Source of the DNA: Lichenostomus cassidix
Lineage: Eukaryota; Chordata; Aves; Passeriformes; Meliphagidae
Length of the DNA stretch: 64,000 bases
Direction: 5' to 3'
NCBI GenBank assembly: GCA_008360975.2
Contig: CM039187.1
Coordinates: 22,083,424 to 22,147,423 of the forward strand
The notes beneath the pieces are model-generated. The model ran no database searches. It had not been told where the DNA came from and saw only the letters and a list, made by a program, of their open reading frames with translations. A program made the position numbers and the translations under genes. This document shows, in pieces, positions 1-13,540 of this stretch (positions are counted from its first letter, which is position 1; the number at the start of each line of letters is the position of its first letter).

Positions 1-3000
1 TAGCTGAGAATGCATTTGTAATGGATTGTCAGGCTGGGGACCCTGGACACATTTGTGACCCTGCCACAAGAAGGGAATGCAGCAGACATCACATAAGGTT
101 GCTGCTTCCAGAAATCACAGTGGACTCTCATTGAGAAGCCTTGTCCTTTCACAAAAGGGTGGGCTGTGACACTGCAGTAGGAAGAAATAGAGGGAGTAGA
201 AGCACAGCCTGATGTTTGCTTTCTGGGGGATCACAGCAGGAGGTGTGCTCAGCACCCCTTATGGAGTGATAGGGAGACTATAACACACGGTCATGGCTGT
301 GTTTGAGTTTGTTGTGGAATCACAAAAAAAAATGAGCCAAACAAATCTAACCCAGATAGGTGAGGAAGGATGAAGTGAGAGGATAAAGAGAGTTAGGGGC
401 TTGAATTCATAGCTGTAATTCATTTTTTGTCAGAAATGGGTGTGAAGCAGAGTTTGAACTTTTCAAAGATTAAAAGCATTGGGTTTTTTTCAGTCTGAAA
501 AGCAGGCCAGGGCCAGTCATGATGTTAAAATTCATATCCAAGTTCAGATTTGTGACAGACCTTTGTCAGAAAAATACTAGGTGCCTGAATCTTTTTGTGT
601 TCTTTTTGACCATTTCTCTCTTTTGACAAAAATAAAAGTATTGCCCACCAGCTGAACTCATGTTACTTCCAATGATTTTGTTTAAATTATATTCCCAATG
701 GGATTACGATAATGTGATCACATAATTTACAATGCAGTAACCATCTGATATCATAAAAAATATCTCAGTCAAGATACCTTGACCCTTACTTGAGTCTCAG
801 GACTGGTATCCTTTGGAAGAGAAGGAAAAGTATGGAAATCCCAGTGTTTCTGTCACTGCCAAAGTACCTTTTATTTAAAGCCAGTTTGGAAAGGGCCCTT
901 AACATAAGAAAATTAAGTGAGAAAGATTGCTATAAACCAGCCTTCTCATGCCAAACTTCATGCTAGTAGAATGAGTAATAGTAAATTTCTAAACTTTGGC
1001 ATCTTTGTTTAATTAAGGGTCTGTTTTGTGAAAAATGTTAGAACCTCAGAAAAAGACATGATCATATTATTCCATGAAAATGGCTGTGTGGACACTACTT
1101 ACAAGAGAAAATGTATTATCCTGAGAAATTATGTAGAGGTAGCTGCTGCATTAATATACATGCATTTCACAGATAACTTTAGGAAAAATTAGCCTTATCC
1201 CAAAGGGACCATCACTAAACATAATTTATTCTGTCCTTTGCTATATCCTGACTTGCCCTTGAGAAGACATTTCCCATTAAGTGAGCTTAGCTCACACATG
1301 TTAGGTATCTGGTGTTGACTCTTCCCAGTAAAAGTCAACAAATTAATTTTAAAATCTCAATATTGATTGGTAATCTGAACTTTAGCATCTCTATCCTTAT
1401 ATCTTTCTGAACAGTATAAAAATAATTTAAGCAAACTAAGAGCTAAAAAAGGATAAGAAAGCAGGTTGTGAAAAAAATGTATAGTACTTTCATTGTACTT
1501 AATTTAGCTGAGGCTGTTCACTAGTTTGGTGACTTTTTATTTTATTTTGTGCCTAATAGGAACTGTGGCTGAAAATAGTAATTCAATTAATATACCATTA
1601 ACAATAAGAAGGTTTTTCCTAATAGTAATATCTAAAGGGCACGGAGATTTTTTGCTTATTGGTTAATTTGAATTGATGAAAAGAAATTAATAGAAATAAT
1701 CTGGTTTTTACAACTTAAGAAACTAAAATACAAAGAGTTCAAGTGATCTTCCCAAGGTTTCACAGCAAATCCATACCTGAACCACAAATTTTTCTTTATA
1801 TTAGCTGCAAGCTACAATGAAAAAAATGAAGATATGGTGGAAGAGGAATCCCATGTTTAATATCTGGCAAGAATGTAGCCTGATATCTGTGGTACATTTT
1901 TCTTCTTGACCCAGTTGTTGTTAGTCTTATGCAATTACACACACACACCTCAATTAAAAATAAACCCCACATACATCCACCTTGAAATATTCATGCACAA
2001 ATTAATACTGACCTTCCTTTTAAACTTTTGAGGAAATTTCCCCTTACAAGCGGTAGGCAGAGAAGGAAAGAAAAATTAGTAATTAGTATTTAGTAACTAC
2101 TTTATAATGAGACCCTATCAATTTAAAAGAGATTTTCTTTAGTTAAAATCTGGTGTTTATTTTTAGCTATTTGTATTTCTGTTGAAAGGAAGGACAGTAT
2201 GCTGAGCAGAGTTTTGGGCATGATGATTACTCAGCCACCTTTATTGAAAGCTTTAAAATGCTATTTAACTGTAAGCACACACAGAGCAGAGCTGGGGTCA
2301 TAGGCCAGAGCACACGTGGGGAAGACTGCATGGATAAAGATGACTCCATAGAAGAAGCTGGTAGTGGTAGTGGACCTTTCCAAAGTTATGTTCTCCTCTT
2401 CACATAATTGGGAACCTAAGTCCACAAATGAGCACTGGAAATGGAACAAATACTGGTGCTTTAAACCTAGCCATCCATTTTTCTGGTAAATTTGCTCCCA
2501 TGTGTTTAAAAATGGATAATAAGAAGGTTCTAATTAGAGGGCACAAGATCTTCTGTCTTCTCATGAAAATCATGTTAGATATGGAAAAATCTGCTAAATA
2601 ACTATTTTAATCTGTGTTAGCAGACCTGTTTGCCACTTCTGCTGAGTTCATAAAAAGACCCCAAACATTTTGCTGTAAATACCTTTTAATTGAGAGAGGA
2701 GTTAAAGGAAATTTTCAGAAAGAATTAAACTTCTAATTATAAGGGACCAGCAGATGTTTTTCATCTAGTTTCACCTTTCCAAAAAGTTATTTTCTGAAAA
2801 GAATGTATATGTAAAGACGGTGCTATATAAAGAAGCTTATTTTTCTTTTCCCACAAATTTAGTTTTATAGCTATAGCCACAATTATTTTTTTAACATGGA
2901 TCTTCAAACCCCCATTATAAGTTTCTTTGTGCATCAAGCTGGTCAAAATACAAAATACTTGCAAGGAAGACAAATTCATTTCATAACTGAGACATATTAC

Positions 3001-3500
3001 AGCTGGTTGGGATGATGATTTAGATATTGACAAGAAGCTTTACTTGGAACATGATATCTGTGTGTGTCTCTCTAAAAAATTCAGTAGCATTGATGTTTGG
3101 ATAATAGGTGTTGTTCATGGTGTCTGTGTTTGTACCTCAAGAAATGGATTTTTCCAAATAGGAGGATGTTGGACTGGGTTTAATATGAAGACAGAAGTAA
3201 AAGTAAGTGTCTTGTGAGGTTGTGACTACCTAGCTCACAGGTTTGAAAATTCCCAGGGTATTAATATACATTTTATCTTCTAGAATGGTTATGCACTCTC
3301 TGAACTCTCAAAATAATATATCAAATATCCAAGGCTCAACAGGCTCTGATCTACGTGAGTACTAGCCAGAATATTTTAAAAGTACTTTCATTAAAATTAA
3401 ACAGTGACTTCTTCTTCTACAGTGATGGGTCTGTGACTGATGGCTCTGAAATTCATGTCACAAATAAATGAATGGCCCTTCAACTATTTCACATGTACTT
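1..3500. other. AT-rich non-coding DNA, no gene seen
   Basis: I see no coding signal on either strand; open frames stay under about 90 codons and resemble no family I recognise. The only simple repeat of note is a short (AC)6 run at 1937-1948. The stretch could be intronic or intergenic; nothing here decides between the two. Confidence 0.6.
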
Positions 3501-3509
3501 ACAGACAGG

Positions 3510-3594
3510 CAAATGTGATATATTGCATCCACAGACATCTCAATGAACATAATCATGATATCACAATATATCATGTTACACTTGTGTATGTTCA
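3510..3594. repeat. Cluster of nested short inverted repeats
   Basis: CATGATAT at 3554-3561 pairs with ATATCATG at 3568-3575 across a 6-nt loop. Outside it, TGAACATA at 3544-3551 pairs with TATGTTCA at 3587-3594. A third partner, TGATATATTG near 3516, is the reverse complement of CAATATATCA near 3564-3573. All pairings were read directly. Such short arms can arise by chance in AT-rich DNA, so a role (for example as a remnant of a small palindromic transposon) is only a possibility. Confidence 0.5.
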
Positions 3595-3599
3595 GGTCA

Positions 3600-6180
3600 C
3601 ATAATTTACCATCAGCAGTGTGCGGTTTAACAGGGTTGAATTATATGGATGCTGCATAGAACACTTTGGATGCATTATGCTGATGCTTTGGACTTTAAAA
3701 TGTTAATATTGCAAATGAAAGGTACACTTTGTGTATCATAAATCTGAGTGTCTATTCTTCCTGTGTACTCAATAAATACACTTCTCATCAACTTTTAATT
3801 ATGCTGTTTGCATTATTCTGTCCTGAAGAGGATAACACTCTGTAAATCATCCACTTCTAATGTACACTGCAGCATAAGTTTAGTTAATTAAACCATATAT
3901 TTTATTAGTAGTTGCACTTCCATCTTGTAAAACTGCTAGGAAAAAAAATAGAGAGAGGTTTTAATTTATTACAGCTGAGTTTAAGATGGCATTACAAAAG
4001 TTTAGCAGGGTTAGATGTGCATGTTGCCTGTAGCTTACTCACAAATACCCAGTCTCAAAAACTTACTGCCTACCTATTGCTACAAAAGTGGGAAATTTCT
4101 TCAATTTGTTGATGCTCCCACAGAACCACTTCAGTGTATTTAATGGTTGCATAATCAGAACTGAACCAAGTCTATGCTTGTCCATATGCAGAATTTGTTA
4201 TGTTAAATCACTGAAGAGAGACTTCCCTTGTAATGAAATTCATGGTCAGTGGAATTAGGAGGTCCTCTTTATTCTTCTTATCTTTGAATTTCCACTTTCC
4301 TAATGGACCCAGTTTTTGAAAGCACAGTTTTCATCAGCAGAGCCATTTTATGGTTCAGTGTAGGAGGGGAGTCATCCTCATCCCAGGGGATGCCATGACC
4401 CATGAAAACCATTAATAAGACACTGTGTCACAAATAGCATGAGAAGTGTAAACACTTGCCATAGCATCCATAACTCTCTGAGGATTAAAGCCATCTTTGG
4501 GTAGAGTCCCTAGCATTTTCTGTTAGGATGAAATAAATAAATAAGTAACTTAAATTGAACTTTGAGGTACAAGTGCCCAGAGAAAGAATTTGACTTTGAG
4601 ACTATTTCTGATTGACATAAAGACTCTATCATATTGACAAAGATGATTCTGAGCTACATTCCTTGAATGACTCAGTCTTTACCACCCCAGCTTGAATGTC
4701 TAAATAAAATTTTTCAGACCAATTCTATCTTCAGACTGGTTTAAATTAAATATGTGTTCAGGATTCTCTTCATTAAAGCCGAGTAAATTTGCTCTGCCTA
4801 CAGAGTCTAGAGCTATATAGTGCACTCAGTTGGAAGTGCAACACTGCTGAATAAGAGGGAGTGTTACATTTTACTCTGTAGATGTTCTTTTCCAGATTTC
4901 AGAAGAGTATTAGGAAAAAAGTGTCTCAGTAAAATGGCAACTTCTTAAAATTTAATTACAATATTTTTAATTGGAAGAAAAAATAAAATGTAAAAAGACC
5001 TTGCAGAGAACAGCAAACCCAAGAGCATAGTGTTTAAGAAAGTAGTTAGTGTGATGTAGAAATCAAATTATTAGGATTGAGCTTATAGACTATTTTCCTC
5101 ACTCTGCATTTGAGTCTGTCCTTTGACATGACTTCAGGATCATTGATTACATACAAAATGGGAGACAGAAGTTAAAAAATAATCCCTTTCTTGAAAGTAG
5201 GAAGGAAAGGAGTGAGCAATTTTCAGCCCTGTATAATGAAGACTAAGGGATCAATAGCGAGTAATTATTTAAAATATGCTCATTTTAAGTGCTCCTGCCC
5301 CACAAATTGAGGCATTGCAGATGTTTCTCTTGTATAAATATAAAACTACAGTCTCGTTAATAGAGTTCTCTTATGTTTAGCAGAAATAACTATGTCTCGA
5401 CTCACACATGATGTAATTAATATTCCTCATTTATTTGCACTTGAATTTGACAAGGACTTTGGTATTAAGATCTTCATCTATGCTTCTTGACTACTATCTG
5501 TATTGCAATGTAGCATGGTTTCAATTAAGAATTAAGCCATATTAAAAAGGCTCCTTTTCCACTTGTAATTTTAAAATTACTTGTCAAAAAAAACCAAAGA
5601 AAAAAAAAAAAGCAACATCTGAAAAAAAGAGGGACTTGAGGACCCTTATTCCTTGATATTACTTCATAGTTGATACTGTCTCTTTAGGTCAGCCTTTTTT
5701 TTTTCTCACTATGTTTGACTTCCATACATATTAAAATGGGCTAGACAGTGTAGGTTGTACTGCAACGGGGAGCATTTCTGCTAATTTTTTCTCTCTTGAC
5801 ACAACTGCCTCAACACACTTTGTTATGTGGTAATTCGTGGCCTGGCCCCACTGCTTAAAACACAGGGACATTTGCAGGGTTTTTCCACGCTTGTTTGGAT
5901 ATTTTGCACAAAAATGCATATTTTTACTTCATACAGAGTCGTGGACACAAAAGGACACAAAAGAAAAGAGAAGACTGTAGTTGTTAGCCAGCAAAAGCAC
6001 TTAGGAAATGAGTGAGTTTTAGGGAGGGTTTTAAATGCATATAAGGAACTGCAGCTCCCTAGGAATATGGGCAGAATTGGTTTAGTCTAAAACAGTAGGG
6101 GAAGGACTTTTGGTTAAGAACAAAAAACGCTTCTTTCTCTCTTTGCTGCTGCTGAGGCAGTTAAGAACCCTGTATGATTT
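3600..6180. other. Non-coding DNA, no gene seen
   Basis: The stretch is AT-rich with short homopolymers, such as A-runs near 5600 and T-runs near 5697. No exon, RNA gene or recognisable repeat family was found. Confidence 0.55.
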
Positions 6181-6560
6181 TCTGCCCCTCTGGGCAGCTG
6201 TGTTTTATTGATAGAATGGGCTCTCCTCTAACCCCAGCACCCCCTGAGCCGTGGCTCACAGCAGCCTGGCCTGCAGCTCTGAATCAGCATGCCTGGCCTT
6301 AAACCCAAACAGCAGTGCTGCCACTGCTGCAGACTGTGACATTTACTCACATTGTTATCAGCAGCAGAGAGGGGCACGGGAGGGAGGATCTGCTCTTTCT
6401 GTGACTCTGTGCCCCGTGCCCCAGGGACAGCCACTGCTCTGTAATGGATGCCAGCTGGCCAGGGCTGAGGGGAAGTTCTGCAGCCCCAGAGCACCTCCAG
6501 CTCGAGTTCTGTGAGCAGGGCCTCCACGATGGGGCCGCTGATCCCCAAGTGTGGGCTGCA
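6180..6560. other. GC-richer island with overlapping open frames
   Basis: Base composition rises clearly above the flanks. Frames of about 85-113 codons stay open on both strands at once (for example 6251-6514 on + and 6228-6548, 6347-6688 on -). Simultaneous openness in several frames is what low stop frequency in GC-rich DNA gives and is not evidence for a protein. No translated frame shows a domain I recognise. It could be an old repeat, a regulatory element or an untranslated exon; I cannot tell which. Confidence 0.4.
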
Positions 6561-8309
6561 GGCTGAAGTAAGCTGATATTTGGAAACAAACCTCTGCAGA
6601 GCAGTCCCACTTCCTCTTTCTCATCAATATTTACCAGTTCCGTTCCATTTTTGGGTGTCTTTCCAATAGGTTTTAAACATATTTTCATTCTACGGACCGC
6701 AATTATTTGAAATGCTTTGAGAAAAGTGATTTATTTCCTAAAGTGCCTGGGATGACTTGAAATGCCAGAGTTTTGCTCAGAGTGATGACAGCCAGCAAGG
6801 AGTGCTGGGCTGTGCTTGGGCCACAGAGAGGGCTCAGCAAACCTGCAATGAGCACCTGCAGGGAGCACCAGGTGCCCTGTGAGGACAAAGGCTCAGGGTT
6901 ACCACTTAAACACTGAGATTTTCTCTCTGTTGTTCCTGCACACGCATATGAGCACATTCATTATTCATAGCAGCAGAACTGGGATTTGGGAAGCTGGGGA
7001 AAGTGAGACTGAGGAGTTAAATCCTAATGGGGATTGCAGGGCCTCAGCTGGAAAATCTCCACAAGCTTGGAGCAATCAAATGCAGCTGAGGCCAATTTAA
7101 AACAAAACAAAACAACATCAACAAAAATCTATCTGTTCTCATTGCAGGGGGATTTGCAGAGCTGTTGCTGAACAATAGGTCTCAGGGTATAAAAGACTTG
7201 CTCAGATGTTACCCCCTTTTAAGCTTGTTAAGGTATGTGGTGGGTAGGATGTCTGCATGTGCAAGCATGTGCGAGCAAAAGCTGGGTGTTTGTTTGAGTA
7301 AGAAACCCAAAAATAAACACCTAACATCAGAGAAGTCTTTCACTGTTTGAGCAGAGTGCCATCTGATATTTTGTAAAGTGGTTATTTTCTGGCTCTGCCA
7401 TAAAACCTGAAAGATGAGTGAGAGAAGAACTTCTGTCTTTTTTTTTCCCCAAAAAATATATATTTTCTCTCACCAGTGAAGCACTGTTGTTTCATATTAG
7501 GTTTGTTCAGGGTATTTAAATTCAGATTTTTTTTAAGTTGATAATTAAACTCTTATAAATTTTGCAAGTAACCCAGAATTGCATTTAGTGGCTTTCTTAT
7601 GAGTAGTTGCTGTATTTAGGATTTGACATTTCGTAGGTTGAAATCAGTTGTGTAAATCAAGGGATATGTGCTTTTTTTCTATTAACAATATCTACAGAAC
7701 TAGCATATTTATACAAATATTTATGGTTAAGTGGTTTTTAATCCTCAGTGCTATACTTATTTAAAGTTTGCCATTTCTGCTTGCACTACTGTCAATAGAC
7801 TGATTTGTTAGATTTATGTAAAGTGTGTAGTAAATCTTAAATCTAAATTTTAACTGCTCCTTTCAGCAGTTTAAAAAAGTTTCATCCTTTATTTTTGTGG
7901 GGAAGTGACTTGGGATTTTTGTATTTGCTTCACTTTTTCTCTGCTCCCAGGTAGGATATGATAAGTCTCAAGTGATTATATTATCAATTGTATCACATAA
8001 TCTTTCACTAACTTAAAATACCCTGCATATATCATGTGTCATTGCAGAAGAGAATTCAAATTTGAATATCATGGTAATTGTGCTCTACAAAAATCTACAT
8101 TCCTGATAAAATTAATATGACAATTTCTATTCTTTCCCTTTCTCTTTTTGCTTGTTTGTTTTTCTTTTAAAGAAAACCTCATGCTATATTCATTCAAATC
8201 TTTCTGAAGCTTTGTTTTTCCTTAGAAGATGTCCTAGATTTTATTCTTTAATGTTGTTCCTGATTTATTGAATGTCCATGTTTCCCTGGATAGTACCATC
8301 TTTTGAGTT
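6561..8309. other. Non-coding DNA, no gene seen
   Basis: The stretch is AT-rich, with an A/C-rich tract (repeated AAAAC) near 7100-7115 that resembles a decayed poly(A) tail but has no recognisable element in front of it. No coding or RNA signal was seen. Confidence 0.5.
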
Positions 8310-8441
8310 ATACATCATCGGAGTGACTCATTCCGATGATGTATTGCATTAATACATCATCAAAGCGCCTTGCTCTGCTGTTGCACTAATGATATGTTAG
8401 TATAATACATCATCAGAGTGAACTGCACTGATGATGTATTA
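8310..8441. repeat. Three tandem inverted repeats with TACATCATC arms
   Basis: Three hairpin-forming units lie head to tail. Unit 1 has perfect 12-bp arms (TACATCATCGGA at 8311-8322, TCCGATGATGTA at 8332-8343) around a 9-nt loop containing TGACTCA (8324-8330), the AP-1/TRE consensus. Unit 2 begins with TAATACATCATCA at 8350-8362 and has a decayed right arm near 8387-8399. Unit 3 has perfect 13-bp arms (TAATACATCATCA at 8403-8415, TGATGATGTATTA at 8429-8441). The left arms repeat at 42- and 53-bp spacing. The sequence shows repeated duplication of a palindrome; its origin (foldback transposon, structured RNA or regulatory palindrome) is unknown. Confidence 0.85.
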
Positions 8442-9580
8442 CTTAGATGGTGATGGCATTCTGTGAAGAAAAGGTTGAGGAGCAGGTTCAATACAGTCAC
8501 AGGAGAAAAATTAGTCAATACAGAGTATAACTGTTTCTCTGGTAGTGATGCTGATGCTAAATTAGCACCATAGCCCCTGATCTGTACCCTCACAGAAACA
8601 CTGAGACATGCATTATCCCCGAAAGAGGAATGAATTCAGAACACTCAGCTAAAGGATTTTACAGAAGAGAGGAGAGGTGTAACCATACATATCACTGGAA
8701 AGCTAAAGGTTATATATATAGCTATAATTACTGGCTACTGAGAGATCGAATGAATCAAACGGGGCCAAAGTAAGACCAAAGTCTAGATACATTCAGTAGC
8801 TGCCTCTCTGGTGGAGAATGTGACACACAGGGAGATGGAGATATAAGGGCTATAAATATGCTGTCTGAATTAAAACAGCTGCCACTTAGAAACCCCCAAC
8901 AGGGATATTAAAATATTCTGAGGCATGTAAGAAGGCCATAGTATTATTTTTTTTTAACTTTAAATTACATACTTTTTCTAAAATCATGCTACCTCACAGG
9001 CAGAGCACCACTGTCTCAGTGCTGTGTGATCTCTCATGAGCTCCAGGTGCGCTCAGTAACAGGAAAATTTCTAAGTGTGCACAGCTGATACACATAGAAA
9101 TCAAAATGTGTTAAAACTTCTGGTCTTCAAGTTGCTTAAAATTGTGTTTTACAGAGACTAGGACTAAATTGTGTATATTTGGCTGGAAATCCTACAGAGA
9201 GACTCGCATTATGCTGATATATTTGTAAAAGTGACATTTTATATAAGTCACATTTAATTTCTTTTAGTTGTACATGTCTATCCCTTGGTTTGATCTTGGG
9301 AAGAAGCTTCTGGAGCAGTTACCTTTAGAGTTCACTTTCCAGGAAGGTGGAGGTGAAAATAGCGTTAAAATGAAACCTGTCAAGCTTATAGAGAAGACAG
9401 ACTGGGTATTATTCCCAGATTTATTTATTTAATACAAGAGATGAGCTGTGACATCTACATGAGAACAAAACATAATACAGGTACAAAAAGGGTTGTGGCA
9501 TGGTGTTCGCATCTCCACAGATCTTGCTTTCCCACCTTCTCCCTCATTCTGTTAACTCCTAATTCCCTTCTTCATTTTTT
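8442..9580. other. Non-coding DNA, no gene seen
   Basis: The stretch is AT-rich. A short AT alternation near 8712-8722 is the only simple-sequence feature. No exon or repeat family was recognised. Confidence 0.5.
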
Positions 9581-10060
9581 CAGCTGTTTTGCAACTAGTG
9601 CAAGATGGACTTCATGCTCCACCATTCCTGCCCTGCAGCACCTGCAGAGCCTGGGTGGGCCTTTTTCTGGGCTGTGTGGGAGCATGCCAGGCTGGAGCTC
9701 AGGGCACCCTTTGCAGGAGAGTCTGTGCACAGCTTGCTGCTGCTCTCCTTGCCCCAGAACTCCATTTTGGCTGGGCTGGCAACACGATCAGCTCCCAGTC
9801 TGGCTAACTTTTGTTTCTGAAATAGGGGCAGAAATTTTCTTTGTAATCATGGATTCCCCTCTACCATCATACAGGTGATTCCCACCATTGCCCTCATCAT
9901 CTCCTTGATGCCAGACCAAAAAAAGAAGGAACCCCCAAAGAGCAGCTAACAGTGTTTTGTGGACCCAGTGAGTTTGGAGGGCAGAGATGCGATGAGGGCA
10001 GTGCCTCCTGGCAGCAGGGAGGGAGCACTCCTGCCTGTCTCAGCAGCCTCCTTTCTAAAC
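9581..10060. other. GC-richer island with overlapping + strand frames
   Basis: Three overlapping open frames run on the + strand (9441-9878, 9589-9807, 9605-9820), and a fourth follows at 9959-10300. Their products are rich in Cys, Pro, Ser and Leu and match no domain I know. More than one frame being open over the same bases argues for compositional bias rather than a gene. An old retroelement or pseudogene remnant is possible. Confidence 0.35.
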
Positions 10061-13000
10061 TGTGAGGGCTCCTACTCTTGCCTGTTCTGTGCTGTGTTAA
10101 ACAACATTCAAAAATCAGTCCTTCTTTCTTCCATTTCTCTCCTGGTCATCTGTCTTCTACGACTTGCAGAAAGACAGGGTGAGAGTGGCTTAAGATACTC
10201 TTTGTTCTCTCTCTCTGTCTTTTCCTTTTATTCTCCCCTTCCTTTTCTTCTATTCCATTTGTTTCCCACTTCCATTCCAGCTCTTTCTTTGTATAAGTAA
10301 TTGCTTTAAACTTGTATTATGCGGTCAAGATACACTTTAGATCAATTTAGCTTTTAAAATAAACCATATTGTACCAGTCCTTAAAAAATCACAATACTTT
10401 GTGGCAATATTCCCGAGATATTTATCAATGTAGCAAGTTTTTTTTTGTTTTTTTGAAATATTCCTGGACTGAAATCACTGTTTCAAGATTTTATTTGGAT
10501 ATGAATACTTCAGAGCTACTCAATATTTCTATCCCTACTGCAGGTATATCCATAACAGCCCTCTCTTGTAATCCTTTAGTGTCTCTTTATAAGAAATGGA
10601 ATAGACAAGATTTTTAAAAGAAAATCAGGAAATTAGTGAACTTATTTTTTGTGCATGGATTTCTGATGTTAATTTTAGCCAAAATAAATATGATGGTGTT
10701 CCATAAAATGCAGCAGAAACATTTTTAAAATTATTTTTTCAGTAATATTTTCAGCATTCAGGTTTTGTCATTTTCCATTTGTGGATTTACACTGAAGTCA
10801 GATGATATTACAAACATTAAGGCTTATTTTAAAAGATTGCTGAAGTCATGAAAAATAACCAGGTTCCCACTAGATATGTATAAAATATTACTTCTGTATC
10901 CTAATTAGTGTTAATTACTTTTAATAATGCAAGAACTAGAATGCACCCTTTGGGTCTGGATAAACTAAGCCTTAGTTTTTAATGTGGCTCATACATGTGT
11001 TTTGTTTCATCTAAGACAATCTGCCATAACATAGGACAAAACAAGATGTTCTAATTTTCTATAAATAAAGCTTGCTTTGGTTAAGATAGAAGCTGCCAAT
11101 TGCAGAAATACACACGTTGTTCATAATTTATAAACAATAAACACTTCTTTTGGCAGGCTGCCATGCAGTTCCTTTCTGCTCAAGGTCTAAACTGTGAATG
11201 AGAAATGATGTGAAAGTTACAAATGGAATGTCTGAGGGACCTGGCAGGGTTTGAAGTGATATTGGTGCCAATCCAAATCCATGCTAGACTCCGTTAGGAT
11301 AGGCCAGTTCAAAGATGTAATACAACTTACTGGAAGTGGCTATATCAATGAAATGTCAAGTGAAATATATATAGGAGTCTAATTGCCATGTGGTAATGAC
11401 AGAATATTGCTGAGGCTTTTCTCATTCCTGCCTTTCATATTGTGGGGGAGATGCAGATAAGCAGTGACTTGTGCATCTGGATTTCAAATGGTTGAAACTT
11501 CAGCTAGCTTTCTGTTTATAAGGGTGATGTTGGATAAAAGGAACCTTTATGGGGAAAAGTGTGGAGAGATTTAGGCATCAGATGAGCCATAGCTGGCAAA
11601 TTGTTGGATGCTTATTGCTTTGAATGCGAAAATGGCCCTTTTGAAGCAATTTGCTTTCCATCTCCAGACTCCTCTGTCATGCCTTACTTACAGCTGTAGC
11701 TTGGGATCACCTCTAGAGCTCTTTCCTTTTTCTCCTCCTCTTCTGACCAGCACAAAGGGGATACCCTACCGAAATGGGTTCTCCAGACTGACTCATGTCA
11801 CAATATCATTGTGCTCAGGCTTGTTAGTGAGCAGTGGACTGGTTTTCTCATGCTAGTAATCCAAACGCTTATTTCTTCCCACTTCCTCAGGGGTGGGAAG
11901 GTGATAAAAATTTAGGCTTTTCTATTTGTTTGAAATCAGTCAGATTTGGGTGGGAGAACCTTCTTTTGAAAATGTTTATACTTCTATCAAGTGGTCAGCA
12001 TGTCACTGCTCTCATAGCAATCTACACTGTGAGAGCTCTGCTCTAAAAGGAACCAGCACTCTCTGGTCTTCCTGAGCTGGTTGGGTTTAAGCAGTCTCTA
12101 ACATTTCCTTGCCTCCTCCAAGAATTTTCCTGGATATATTTCTTATAGCCCATTGCTACACTACAGGGATGTGTTTGCCTGACCTGTTTTTTTGACTGCA
12201 CAAAGTATGGGTGTCTCATCAGAAAGCACAGATCCTGTTTAGTGAAGCTCATATATTTAGGGAATTCCTTTTCAGTGTTGCCTTTCAGTGAATTAACAAT
12301 CTGAATGTTCTTTCTGTTCATTTGCAGTTTACCATCTCTATGCAGAATCAGTGCACCTTTTAGATGCAACGTCTGCTAGTCTCACATCTGTAACTTAACC
12401 TCCTCTTCCTGTATAATTTACATGCTGAAATTGCAATTCTCCATTGATCCAAAATCAAAAATCCATTGTTTTTTGTCATTCTGCTTTTTCAGAAATGGCT
12501 TATTACATTGACTACAGGCCTGAGCTGAAGCTCACTGAAGTCAATGGATGTCTTTCAGCTGACTCTTAACAAGCACTGGATCAAATTCCAAAATGCAACT
12601 CTTTCCACGTTAAAAAAAAACAACAGAAAAAGTTTTTTAGATCATCAGTAGATGAGTGCTGTAGGCAGAAGACCAAGTCTGTGTGTCTACATGCATTGTC
12701 CCTCAGGAATGTTCCTCTAGAACTGCAGACAGTAGTATAATAAATCAATTATCTGATTAAAACAAAAATAATTAATATGCAATTATGACAGATGTCAGGC
12801 CAATTAATATGTAAATATTCATAAACTACCTGACAAATTGCACATATGCAAGAAGAAATCTTTAAATGTGAACACCCCACTGCGTTTGTTGAACATAAGG
12901 GCAGGATGTTTCTAATTTGGTTGGGGAAAATAGCAACATGTATTTCAAAATAATTTTGTTTTCGTTTATCAAATACACATTCCCAAGAGTGAACAATGAG

Positions 13001-13139
13001 CTGTGATGTGTATAAACAAATAAAGTCTTTATGTGTCTCAGCACTCCAAAACTTAAAATGTTTACTTAAAATTGGCAGAACTAATATAAATCCAAGAGTC
13101 ATTCAAGCTATGATAACATAAAAAAAAAAATGTGTACTT
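10061..13139. other. Non-coding DNA, no gene seen
   Basis: Pyrimidine-rich tracts near 10200-10290 and 11725-11745 could serve as splice-acceptor tracts, but no exon follows that I can support. I saw no recognisable mobile element. Confidence 0.5.
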
Positions 13140-13540
13140 GTTCAGTTAAGAAGCTGCAGTTCTTCACCAGGCTATCAGGTTTAACTAATTGATGACTCAT
13201 TACTTATTAATTTAGGTTAATTGGTATATCCCCATCAATCATTAATTTTTTCATTCATTGATCTCTTTGTCAGTTCAATGTCTGTTAACCACCCATAACC
13301 AGATTTACACATTAGCTACTTTTAAGGTAACCTACACAAATTAATTTATTTTCTGGGTTAATTATTAGTTCATTCCCTTGGTAATCATTCACTGGTTTAA
13401 GTTTTTTTTTTACCTTGCATTCATTATCTAGTCTTCAGTTAATAATTGTATAAACTATTTTCTCTGTTAATTTTTAGCTAGACATCCCTTATTAACCATT
13501 AAATAACCCCATCACTACCGTCTATGTTCCCAACTTCAGT
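13140..13540. other. AT-rich block with recurrent TTAAT / CATTCA / GGTTAA words
   Basis: Short words such as TTAATT, CATTCATT and GGTTAAT recur every 20-40 bases, for example at about 13205-13255, 13340-13400 and 13435-13500. The block may be a heavily diverged minisatellite or a cluster of homeodomain-type sites. The periodicity was judged by eye and is weak. Confidence 0.3.

Noticed and set aside
6228..6688. Open frames of about 85-113 codons on both strands
   Set aside because: Overlap of frames on both strands in a GC-richer island; no homologous pattern seen.
9441..9878. 145-codon + strand open frame, with two more frames open over the same bases
   Set aside because: Several frames are open together in a GC-richer patch, which points to composition rather than coding; no domain is recognisable.
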